7,945 bases of DNA from an uncultured Chitinophagaceae bacterium (GTDB lineage: Bacteria; Bacteroidota; Bacteroidia; Chitinophagales; Chitinophagaceae), in the NCBI GenBank assembly GCA_903832075.1, contig CAILAF010000288.1, positions 1 to 7,945 of the forward strand. Reading direction: 5' to 3'. The position numbers and the translations under genes were made by a program. Under the pieces are notes generated by a model. The model ran no database searches and was not told the origin of the DNA. It was given only the letters and a program-made list of their open reading frames with translations. Positions 1 through 5,751 of the stretch are shown in pieces (the stretch's first letter is position 1; the number at the start of each line of letters is the position of its first letter).

Positions 1-369
1 AATGTCAGCAACCAAATCAATCAATTCTTGCGGCGATGAAGATGCAACTCCAATCTTAAAATTTCTTTCACGAAAAAAATCAATGATGTAATGTACGCCC
101 GGCAATACTTTGCCGTGATGCGCAACTTTATCTAACACTAATTCTACAATCTTTTTTTCTGCAGATGGAATTTCTTTTTCATCAATCTTAAAATAATTAA
201 ACCAATGCAATAAAAATTCTTTTGTTCTTAATCCGGTTGTTTCAATATATTGTTGTTTGGTTAAACTTACCTGATAATCTTTTAAAATTTCATCTGCTGC
301 TTCAGCCCATAATGGTTCACTATCTATTAATAAACCATCCATATCAAATATTACTGTGTTCAATTGCAT
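1..369 (-). CDS. HAD-superfamily sugar-phosphate phosphatase, HxpB/beta-phosphoglucomutase-like (partial, C-terminus beyond window)
   Basis: The minus strand is open from an ATG at 369 to the left edge, giving the first 123 residues of a protein with no stop in the window. Residues 6-12 (VIFDMDG) are HAD motif I, with the nucleophile D9 and the general acid/base D11. They run into LLIDSEPLW, the form seen in E. coli hexitol phosphatase HxpB (YniC) and in beta-phosphoglucomutases. Residues about 15-90 form the helical cap. GVASSSP at 107-113 is motif II, with S110 as the likely phosphate-binding residue. Motifs III and IV (the Lys and the second acidic pair) lie outside the window. The family is cytosolic and Mg2+-dependent, dephosphorylating or isomerising sugar phosphates. 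A phosphatase like HxpB fits the opening best, but a mutase cannot be excluded without the C-terminus. It is divergent from the acyltransferase. Confidence 0.88.
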   Translation of the reverse strand, partial: MQLNTVIFDMDGLLIDSEPLWAEAADEILKDYQVSLTKQQYIETTGLRTKEFLLHWFNYFKIDEKEIPSAEKKIVELVLDKVAHHGKVLPGVHYIIDFFRERNFKIGVASSSPQELIDLVADI

Positions 370-386
370 GCTAACATTTAAAGCTG

Positions 387-394
387 CAAATGTA
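387..394 (-). promoter_or_regulatory. Candidate Bacteroidota -7 promoter element for the HAD phosphatase
   Basis: On the minus strand the octamer TACATTTG matches the Bacteroidota sigma-A -7 consensus TAnnTTTG at every fixed position. It lies 17 nt upstream of the phosphatase ATG at 369, which would give a short leader of about 10 nt. No TTG-type -33 element is present at the expected 19-21 nt spacing, so the call is tentative. No equally good element was found on the plus strand of this 112-nt divergent gap for the acyltransferase. Confidence 0.3.
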
Positions 395-481
395 TTATTC
401 GAAACCCAATCAGCTGTATATTCTTTAATTCATTTACTTTCTTTATATTGTGTTTCATTGTTTGCCAAAACCAACTGAAAA

Positions 482-1249
482 ATGAATTTAGCCGAGAGAC
501 TAAAACATATTCGTATTGTGCGCTCCTTTGTATATGGCATTGTTGGTGTAATGACTTATCCTGGTATTGCATTAATCAACAAAATAAAGATTGAAGGCAC
601 AGAGCATTTGCGAAATCTCCCCAAAAAAAATGTTTTATTGGTAAGTAATCATCAAACTTATTTTGCGGATGTAATTGCTTTCATTCATATTTTATGTTCT
701 GTAAAATGGCGCAAGAAAAATAAATTGGGTATTCCTTATTATTTGATCAATCCTTTTACCAATTTATATTTTGTTGCTGCAGAAGAAACGATGAACGGAA
801 GTTTTATCAGTCGTTTTTTTAAATTAGCAGGTGCATTAACAGTTAAGCGAACATGGCGTGCAGAAGGAAAAGAAGTGAGAAGAGGATTAGATCCATCAGA
901 CACAAGAAAAATTGATAATGCATTAAATAAAAGTTGGGTTATTACTTTTCCGCAAGGCACAACAAAACCTTTTGCACCCGGAAGAAAAGGAACAGGTTAT
1001 ATTATTAAGAACAATCAACCTGTTGTAATACCTGTTGTTATTAATGGGTTCTGGCGTGCATTTGGAAAGAAAGGATTGACTTTTAAAAAGAAAGGATCGT
1101 TATTGAGTATTCGTTTTAAAGAACCGATGATGATTGATTATGATTTAACTGCTGAAGAAATATTAGAACAAGTAATGGATGCTATTGAACAAAGCAAACG
1201 ATTTATGATGAAAGGGAAACATCATTTAATGACTGCTTTGGATAAATAG
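482..1249 (+). CDS. Lysophospholipid acyltransferase, PlsC/LPLAT family
   Basis: This 255-residue protein belongs to the glycerolipid acyltransferase family, which moves an acyl group from acyl-ACP or acyl-CoA onto a lysophospholipid such as 1-acyl-glycerol-3-phosphate at the inner membrane. Motif I is at 56-63 (NHQTYFAD), with the catalytic pair H57 and D63. Motif II is around 117-124 (GALTVKRT, R123). Motif III is at 156-160 (FPQGT), and motif IV is at 183-187 (IPVVI). Two details differ from the textbook family: the His-Asp spacing is HX5D rather than HX4D, and motif III has Gln where Glu is usual. A hydrophobic stretch at about 15-32 could attach the protein to the membrane. The ATG at 482 is the first in frame and gives normal family length; there is no clear ribosome-binding site. 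The gene converges with the thioesterase, with only 14 nt between the stops and no evident terminator. Its exact acceptor is unknown. Confidence 0.9.
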   Translation: MNLAERLKHIRIVRSFVYGIVGVMTYPGIALINKIKIEGTEHLRNLPKKNVLLVSNHQTYFADVIAFIHILCSVKWRKKNKLGIPYYLINPFTNLYFVAAEETMNGSFISRFFKLAGALTVKRTWRAEGKEVRRGLDPSDTRKIDNALNKSWVITFPQGTTKPFAPGRKGTGYIIKNNQPVVIPVVINGFWRAFGKKGLTFKKKGSLLSIRFKEPMMIDYDLTAEEILEQVMDAIEQSKRFMMKGKHHLMTALDK

Positions 1250-1263
1250 TTTAATTCTTTTAA

Positions 1264-1776
1264 TCACTTTACAAATAAAGATTTCAATTCATTCGCATCA
1301 TCCGGTTTTAATTTTCCGCCAAGTATTAAACGCAATTGTCTTCTTCTTAAAGCGCCTTCAAATAATTTATTCTCTTCATCGGTTTCCGGAATAACTGCAG
1401 GAACAGGTCTTGGTTTACGATTTGGATCTAATGCAACAAAAGTAAAATAAGCTTCATTGATTTCGTATTGATATTGATGTAAAGTATCTTCTCCCCAAAC
1501 TTTTAAATAAATTTCCATTGAAGTTGTAAATGCTCTTGAAACTTTTGCTTCAATATGAACAATATTTCCAAGTTTGATGGGATTCTTAAAACTTAAATTA
1601 TCTACACTTGCAGTCATGCAAGGTGCATTGCAATGTTTCATAGCAGCCATGCTGGCGGCAATATCCATCCAATACATTAAACGACCACCCATTAAATTAC
1701 CGAAACCATTTGTATCATTGGGTAAAACAATTTCGTTCATGGTTGTAAAACTTTCACTTGCTTTCTTTGGATCCAT
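1264..1776 (-). CDS. Acyl-CoA thioesterase, hotdog fold, YciA/ACOT7-like
   Basis: This 170-residue protein matches the single-hotdog acyl-CoA thioesterases related to YciA and eukaryotic ACOT7, which hydrolyse acyl-CoA to free acid and CoA in the cytosol. Residues 19-38 hold the signature PNDTN..GNLMGGRLMYWMD. N23 and D38 align by eye with the catalytic Asn and Asp of the family, and the helix after D38 is the central hotdog helix. The strand signature VDNLSFKNPIKLGN (58-71) and the end of the fold at LDPNRKPRPVP (116-126) are also typical. A tail of about 40 residues extends beyond the E. coli YciA length; it is charged, includes an RRR run, and has no recognised function. The gene starts 60 nt after the epimerase stop on the same strand, so they may be co-transcribed, though no shared pathway is obvious. 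Substrate chain length cannot be read from the sequence. Confidence 0.93.
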   Translation of the reverse strand: MDPKKASESFTTMNEIVLPNDTNGFGNLMGGRLMYWMDIAASMAAMKHCNAPCMTASVDNLSFKNPIKLGNIVHIEAKVSRAFTTSMEIYLKVWGEDTLHQYQYEINEAYFTFVALDPNRKPRPVPAVIPETDEENKLFEGALRRRQLRLILGGKLKPDDANELKSLFVK

Positions 1777-1836
1777 AAAATTTAATTAGAGTAGTAAAGG
1801 TAAACTATTAAAAACAGAGTGATTTTGAAATGACGA

Positions 1837-2934
1837 TTAGATAACAATATGTTCCAATTTCTTCAAATAATTATTATCAACATCAGCGCCAATACCAATG
1901 GTATCGCTTAATTGTAAATGCATTCCTTTATAAGTTGCACCACCAATAACTGGATCTTCTTTATGTCCAAGTAAGCAAGTATCTAAATCGTAAAATTTAA
2001 TATTATCACATGACATGGCAAAATGTACATTGGCGGTTAATGCTAATCTGCTTTCTAACATACTGCCAATCATGCACGACATATTATTTTGTTCTGCTGC
2101 GCGATTAATTTTTATTGCTTCGTGAATGCCACCGCTTTTTGCAAATTTTATATTGATATAAGTTGCCGCATGATTACGAATAATTCTTTCTGCATCGTAA
2201 TGTGTGAACACACTTTCATCTGCCATGATTGGAATAGGAGAGATTCTGACTAATTGCGGTAATAATTCATCGTTGTATTTGCGCATAGGTTGTTCGCAAA
2301 ACTGAATATTATATTTACCTAATTCAGTTAATGCAAATACAGCTTCTTCATAACTCCATCCTTGGTTTGCATCAATGCGTAAAATGGTTTTATTGCCGAT
2401 GGATTCTCTTATTTGTTTAATTCTTTCAACATCTTGTTTAGCATTTTTTCCCAATTTCACTTTTATCATATTCACACCTTTTGATACAAAATCTATTGCC
2501 GTTGTCGCCATTGTTTCCGGTGTATCAATTCCAATTGTCAAATCACTTTCAATATCTTTTATCTTTCCGCCAAGAAATTTATATAAAGGTTGTTGTGCAT
2601 GCTTTGCCGCAATATCGTATAATGCCATATCAAAAGCACTTTTGGCCGTATAATTACCTGCAATAAATAAATGCAATTCATTTAGTCTTTCTTCAATATT
2701 CAATGCATCTTTTCCTTTCCATAGTTGAGCGAAATCTTTTGCTAATTCATAACAAGTATTTTGAGTTTCGCCGGCAATCATTGGAAATGCAGAACATTCG
2801 CCCACGCCTGTTATACTGCTATCTGTATGGATTCTGATAAATAAATTTTGTGCAAAATGCATAGTGCCTGTAGCAATGGTAAATGGTTCCATTGGAATGG
2901 AATACTTATAAATTTCTATGTTTTTTATTTTCAT
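1837..2934 (-). CDS. Dipeptide epimerase, enolase superfamily (L-Ala-D/L-Glu epimerase-like)
   Basis: This 365-residue enzyme of the muconate-lactonizing subgroup has a capping domain (about 1-120) and a TIM-barrel domain. The base pair is KVK at 158-160 (K160) and K263 in NIKFAKSGG. The Mg2+ ligands are D188 (RIDANQGW), E214 (CEQP) and D239 (ADES). The spacing of D239 and K263 matches that of D244 and K268 in Bacillus subtilis YkfB. D316-x-D318 (FYDLDT) is the DxD motif that holds the dipeptide ammonium group in known dipeptide epimerases and separates them from muconate or mandelate enzymes. It probably epimerises the second residue of a dipeptide, either L-Ala-D-Glu from peptidoglycan or a hydrophobic dipeptide; specificity is not decided. 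I chose the ATG at 2934 because the only in-frame start further upstream is a TTG at 2970, adding 12 residues that do not fit the family. It is divergent from proline dehydrogenase. Confidence 0.9.
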   Translation of the reverse strand: MKIKNIEIYKYSIPMEPFTIATGTMHFAQNLFIRIHTDSSITGVGECSAFPMIAGETQNTCYELAKDFAQLWKGKDALNIEERLNELHLFIAGNYTAKSAFDMALYDIAAKHAQQPLYKFLGGKIKDIESDLTIGIDTPETMATTAIDFVSKGVNMIKVKLGKNAKQDVERIKQIRESIGNKTILRIDANQGWSYEEAVFALTELGKYNIQFCEQPMRKYNDELLPQLVRISPIPIMADESVFTHYDAERIIRNHAATYINIKFAKSGGIHEAIKINRAAEQNNMSCMIGSMLESRLALTANVHFAMSCDNIKFYDLDTCLLGHKEDPVIGGATYKGMHLQLSDTIGIGADVDNNYLKKLEHIVI

Positions 2935-3038
2935 GAAACGAATATCAGAATTACTTTTCAAACATACCAAAGATTGTAAGTAAGCGGTTGACTTTTATTG
3001 TTATTGGAAAAAAGTTCTGCGACAACACAGTAATTCAC

Positions 3039-3105
3039 AACGCTGCATAACTGTTATTTTTTATTTTAATAAGTGAATACGATATTCGCACAGCGAACAA
3101 GCGTT
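3039..3105 (+). repeat. Nested and overlapping inverted repeats in the proline dehydrogenase leader
   Basis: The 176-nt gap between the divergent epimerase and proline dehydrogenase genes ends in a cluster of dyads. AACGCT (3039-3044) pairs with AGCGTT (3100-3105), and the overlapping CGCTG (3041-3045) can instead pair with CAGCG (3091-3095). Inside are GAATA-CGA-TATTC (3075-3087) and TTCGC-ACA-GCGAA (3085-3097), which share 3085-3087 and so cannot both form. They end 5 nt before the proline dehydrogenase ATG. They could be an operator for a dimeric repressor or a leader RNA fold. I recognise no known regulator motif, and the stems are only 5-6 bp. Confidence 0.35.
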
Positions 3106-3110
3106 AGCAT

Positions 3111-4304
3111 ATGAATATCTCCTTCGACAATACAGAAAATGCCTTTGCTTACAAATCTGATAAGCAATTGAAGAAAGCTAAATTTTTATTCAGTACAATG
3201 GATTATCCATTGTTTGTTCCGATTGGTACCAGATTAACTCCATTTTTGATGAAGACAGGTTTGCCTGTTCATGGAATTATTCGTAATACAATTTTTCAGC
3301 AATTTGTTGGTGGAGAAACTTTAGAAGAAACAGCGCAAGTTTGTAAAATGCTGGATGAATATAATGTACAAGTTATATTAGATTATGCTGTTGAAGGAAA
3401 AGATGGTGAAGAAAATTTTGAACAATCAACAGAACAATTTATTAAAGTAATTGAATATGCAGCAACACAAAAGAATATTCCATTTATTAGTATCAAACTT
3501 ACCGGCTTAGCACGTTTTGGATTATTACAAACTTTAAATGATGCACCACGTTTGCGTAGTGGTATACATGATCATGAGGAAGAAATGAATGAGTGGGAGA
3601 GAGTTAAAGATAGATTATACAGAATTTGCGAAGTAGCTGCAGATAAAAACATTGGTGTATCAATTGATGCGGAAGAAAGTTGGATTCAAGATCCTTTAGA
3701 TCGTTTAACAATGGAGTTGATGGAAGTATTCAATAAAGAGAAAGCAATTGTATACAATACTATTCAATTATATCGGCATGATCGGTTACATTTTTTGAAA
3801 ATATCTCATCAGATTGCGCAACAGCAAAATTTTATTTTAGGAATGAAATTAGTTCGTGGTGCATATATGGAAAAAGAAAGAGCAAGAGCTGTTCAATACA
3901 ATTACCCTTCACCTATTCAGATTGATAAAGCAAGTACAGATAAAGATTTTAATGCTGCTATTGGTTTTTGTATCGAGAATATTAAAAACATTTCAGTTGT
4001 TATTGCTTCACATAATGAAGAAAGTAATTTATTAGCTGTAGATATTTTAGACAAAAAAGCGTTACCACTTAATCATCCTCATGTACATTTTTCTCAATTA
4101 TTTGGCATGAGTGATAATGTTACTTTTAATTTAGCTAGTGCAGGATGCAATGTGAGTAAGTATTTACCATTTGGTCCTATTAGAGAAGTAATTCCTTATT
4201 TAATGCGCAGAGCAAAAGAAAACAATAGCATTAATGGACAAACAGGAAGGGAATTAAAATTAATTAGGAAAGAAATGAAAAGAAGAAAAACAAAAGTTGC
4301 GTAA
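3111..4304 (+). CDS. Proline dehydrogenase, monofunctional (FAD-dependent)
   Basis: This 397-residue protein oxidises L-proline to delta-1-pyrroline-5-carboxylate, passing electrons through FAD, normally at the membrane. The barrel signatures are in order: SIKLTGL (127-133), IDAEES (185-190), YNTIQLY (215-221), KLVRGAY followed by ER (246-257), IASHNE (298-303), QLFGMSD (329-335), YLPFGP (351-356) and YLMRRAKEN (363-371). In this family the KLVRGAY lysine and strand contact substrate and flavin, and the RRxxEN helix with R366 and R367 binds the proline carboxylate. The N-terminal FDNTENAFAYKSD block supports the ATG at 3111. The P5C dehydrogenase half and DNA-binding region of PutA are absent, so the second step must be encoded elsewhere. 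Nothing around it forms an obvious proline operon. The leader has inverted repeats and a hairpin terminator follows. Confidence 0.95.
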   Translation: MNISFDNTENAFAYKSDKQLKKAKFLFSTMDYPLFVPIGTRLTPFLMKTGLPVHGIIRNTIFQQFVGGETLEETAQVCKMLDEYNVQVILDYAVEGKDGEENFEQSTEQFIKVIEYAATQKNIPFISIKLTGLARFGLLQTLNDAPRLRSGIHDHEEEMNEWERVKDRLYRICEVAADKNIGVSIDAEESWIQDPLDRLTMELMEVFNKEKAIVYNTIQLYRHDRLHFLKISHQIAQQQNFILGMKLVRGAYMEKERARAVQYNYPSPIQIDKASTDKDFNAAIGFCIENIKNISVVIASHNEESNLLAVDILDKKALPLNHPHVHFSQLFGMSDNVTFNLASAGCNVSKYLPFGPIREVIPYLMRRAKENNSINGQTGRELKLIRKEMKRRKTKVA

Positions 4305-4360
4305 TAATTAGGTTCACAAACCTGTTAAAATTTTTCGTATAAATTCTTTCAAACAAATTT

Positions 4361-4385
4361 AGAGACCTTCACAAAGAAGGCCTCT
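4361..4385 (+). terminator. Hairpin terminator after proline dehydrogenase
   Basis: AGAGACCTTC (4361-4370) pairs with GAAGGCCTCT (4376-4385) around a 5-nt loop, giving nine pairs and one A-C mismatch. A T-rich tract (TGGGTTTGTTTT) follows on the plus strand. It lies 56 nt after the proline dehydrogenase stop. A smaller hairpin, AGGTT-CACA-AACCT (4310-4323), sits 5 nt after the stop and is followed by TTAAAATTTTT, so termination could begin there. The T-tract is interrupted, but the stem is the strongest in this gap. Confidence 0.6.
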
Positions 4386-4404
4386 TGGGTTTGTTTTCAT
4401 CAGG

Positions 4405-4569
4405 TTAATTTGTTGAAGTGTTTAAATTTTTAAGCTTAAACAAATCGAATATCTGATGGTTACAATTCGGATCACTTTCATAAAACTTAATACCAATTTT
4501 GTGACCCTGTTGGACATTGGATATTAATCGCGGGTTGGTAGCCCTGTATTCAAGAAATTTTCCCCATTG
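4405..4569 (-). pseudogene. Unrecognised 54-codon reading frame without a usable start (likely gene remnant or frameshifted small gene)
   Basis: On the minus strand a frame with no in-frame ATG runs from just after a TAA (4570-4572) to a TAA at 4405-4407. Its translation starts QWGKFLEYR, passes through GHKIGIKFYESDPN and ends KLKNLNTSTN. The codons look like real coding sequence and the stretch is richer in G+C than flanking spacer. An ATG at 4565-4567 lies at its 5' end but in another frame, and hits TGA after five codons. Removing one base in the adjacent GGGGAAAA run would join that ATG to the open frame and give a 54-residue protein starting MGKFLEYR. This suggests a one-base insertion, a sequencing error or a decayed gene. 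I recognise no family, and it is not the missing DNA-binding domain of the neighbouring receivers. It lies 28 nt beyond the hairpin that follows the upstream receiver gene. Confidence 0.35.
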
Positions 4570-4597
4570 TTATTTCTTTTGTTGGTTATATCTAAAT

Positions 4598-4641
4598 AGT
4601 TTGAAGTAAAGTGAATTTGATTTTTGGTTTTACTTCAAACT
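4598..4641 (-). terminator. 13-bp perfect hairpin after the pseudo-receiver gene
   Basis: AGTTTGAAGTAAA (4598-4610) and its exact complement TTTACTTCAAACT (4629-4641) flank an 18-nt loop. On the minus strand the stem starts 10 nt after the stop of the receiver gene at 4652, the position expected of its terminator or 3'-end stabiliser. The tract after the stem on that strand (ATTTAG) is weak. On the plus strand the stem is followed by TTATTTTTTATT, a better tract, so it may block transcription from both sides. Confidence 0.5.
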
Positions 4642-4651
4642 TTATTTTTTA

Positions 4652-5089
4652 TTAACTGGCAATAGATAGTTGCTCATTAAGTTGATAGGCGTCCATTAAT
4701 TTTACATTGCCTGAGAAATATTGATTGCCGTGCATGATAGTAGAAACTGCTTTTGGTAATTCGTCATGAATATGATTATTTAAAACATAGCCGGAAATAT
4801 TATTTAGAAAAGAAAATTTTGCATAACTATCTTTTTCAACAGCACTTGTTATTAGAATATGTGGATGCTGAATTTTTTGTAAGTTTTCCGTTACTTCAAT
4901 TCCTGCTAAATCTGCACTTTCAATATTGGCAATTATTAAATCCCAATGGCTATCTTTTTTCAAAGCTTTTACTAAAAGATCAGGTCCATTTATTGTTTCT
5001 TCAAGTTCTACTTCAGGATAATTTTTTTGAAGAACTTTTTTAATTGCAACCCTGATAAAAATGTTGTCTTCAGCAATCAATATTTTCAT
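4652..5089 (-). CDS. Stand-alone response-regulator receiver domain lacking the phosphoacceptor Asp (pseudo-receiver)
   Basis: This 145-residue protein is a CheY-like fold with no output domain. The start KILIAEDN keeps the acidic pair E7 and D8, and the Thr/Ser switch is present (LITS, T81/S82). At the phosphorylation site, however, WDLIIAN has N55 where the neighbouring receiver has D54 in WDMIISD. The conserved Lys is N104 in GYVLNN. Phosphorylation by the usual route is therefore unlikely, and it may act as a constitutive or partner-binding receiver. The tail (about 106-130, with GNQYFSGNV) resembles the linker of NarL-type regulators, but the protein ends before any helix-turn-helix, suggesting descent from a truncated one. 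I chose the ATG at 5089 because it aligns with the paralogue's MKILIA start; an ATG at 5098 would add MIF. It follows the other receiver gene on the same strand after 180 nt. A hairpin lies just past its stop. Confidence 0.85.
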   Translation of the reverse strand: MKILIAEDNIFIRVAIKKVLQKNYPEVELEETINGPDLLVKALKKDSHWDLIIANIESADLAGIEVTENLQKIQHPHILITSAVEKDSYAKFSFLNNISGYVLNNHIHDELPKAVSTIMHGNQYFSGNVKLMDAYQLNEQLSIAS

Positions 5090-5210
5090 AAAAATCATTT
5101 TTAAATTGTAGGATTTTGGGTATCAGATTTTTTAAAACGGTTCGATTTTTATTTCTGATGTAAAATTAGATTGGCTTAAGAAATAGAATATTAGTCTAAT
5201 CTGTGAAAGA

Positions 5211-5254
5211 TTTGTAGTAGCAGATTTATTATTTGTAGTCGTTATTACTACAAA
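5211..5254. repeat. Three TTTGTAGT boxes (two direct, one inverted) between the receiver genes
   Basis: TTTGTAGT occurs at 5211-5218 and 5232-5239 on the plus strand, exactly 21 bp apart, and inverted (ACTACAAA) at 5247-5254. The second and third copies form an 8-bp hairpin with a 7-nt loop. The first and third form a 9-bp alternative (TTTGTAGTA with TACTACAAA). On the minus strand the hairpin begins 15 nt after the stop of the receiver gene at 5270, so it may end that transcript, although no T-tract follows. The two-turn spacing would also suit a protein-binding site controlling the next receiver gene. A small palindrome, ATTAGTCTAAT, lies nearby at 5190-5200. Confidence 0.45.
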
Positions 5255-5269
5255 AAATTCTATGCAATT

Positions 5270-5710
5270 TCAGCAAGCAATTAATAGTGGAAAAACAGCT
5301 TTCTTTCGATTTTTATTTTCGCAATATTTTATACAATTATTATCCTTTTCAAGTAAGGCATCTATAACAAAAGAGATTTTATCGATTAGTTGATCTTTCT
5401 CAATAAAGCATACAATATTTTTTGGTAAAGGTGAAGAATACTTTTGAGCATAAATAGGATAAGCACTAATTAATATGATTGGAATATTTTCATTTATCTT
5501 TTCTATTTCTCTTGCTGCTTGAATGCCCGTTAATCCTGGCATTGAATTGTCCGAGATAATCATATCCCAATCATTTTTCATGCTTACTTTTTCAACTAAT
5601 TCATTTCCATTCGTAGCTTCTTCTATTTCGGCAGTAATAAAATTTTCTTTTACAATTTTTATCAAAATATTTCTCAATATTTTGTGATCATCGGCAATTA
5701 ATATTTTCAT
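5270..5710 (-). CDS. Stand-alone response-regulator receiver domain (canonical phosphorylation site)
   Basis: This 146-residue single-domain response regulator would be a phosphorylated switch in a two-component or phosphorelay pathway. All key residues are visible: the acidic pair D7 and D8 (KILIADDH), the phosphoacceptor D54 (WDMIISDNSMPG), the switch S82 (ILISAY) and K105 (CFIEKD). After the receiver there is only a short basic tail (about 122-146) with cysteines C126, C130 and C146, and no DNA-binding or enzymatic output domain. It must therefore work by binding a partner, as a phosphorelay intermediate, or by competing for a kinase; no histidine kinase is encoded in the window. The ATG at 5710 leads directly into the first receiver strand. 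The gene starts 41 nt after the stop of the propeller lipoprotein and so may share its transcript. It is clearly related to the next receiver gene, probably by an old duplication. Confidence 0.9.
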   Translation of the reverse strand: MKILIADDHKILRNILIKIVKENFITAEIEEATNGNELVEKVSMKNDWDMIISDNSMPGLTGIQAAREIEKINENIPIILISAYPIYAQKYSSPLPKNIVCFIEKDQLIDKISFVIDALLEKDNNCIKYCENKNRKKAVFPLLIAC

Positions 5711-5751
5711 AGAATGGAAGTTTATTGCTTTTCAATTGGATTAGATGGGTT

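Noticed and set aside
378..572. 64-codon minus-strand frame between the phosphatase and acyltransferase
   Set aside because: It overlaps the acyltransferase start antisense and covers the divergent promoter region; its composition is not protein-like.
2935..2970. Twelve-residue N-terminal extension of the dipeptide epimerase from a TTG at 2970
   Set aside because: The ATG at 2934 leads straight into the family's usual first strand (MKIKNIEIY), and the extension adds nothing conserved.
3039..3108. Possible integron attC site, from AACGCT and GCGTTAG core-like ends
   Set aside because: The core sequences do not match attC consensus well, the internal pairing is poor, and no integrase, cassette array or second site is visible.
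4429..4440. Perfect 12-bp palindrome TTTAAGCTTAAA
   Set aside because: It lies within the 54-codon protein-like frame and consists mostly of A and T, so chance is a sufficient explanation.
4405..4569. Possibility that the unassigned frame is the lost LuxR-type output domain of the truncated receiver
   Set aside because: Its translation has none of the LuxR helix-turn-helix features (no T.RE..VL or K.TV..H pattern), and a hairpin separates it from the receiver gene.
4753..5043. 96-codon plus-strand reading frame opposite the pseudo-receiver gene
   Set aside because: It is the antisense shadow of a clear receiver-domain gene and its translation is an unstructured mix rich in Leu, Phe and Tyr with no family features.
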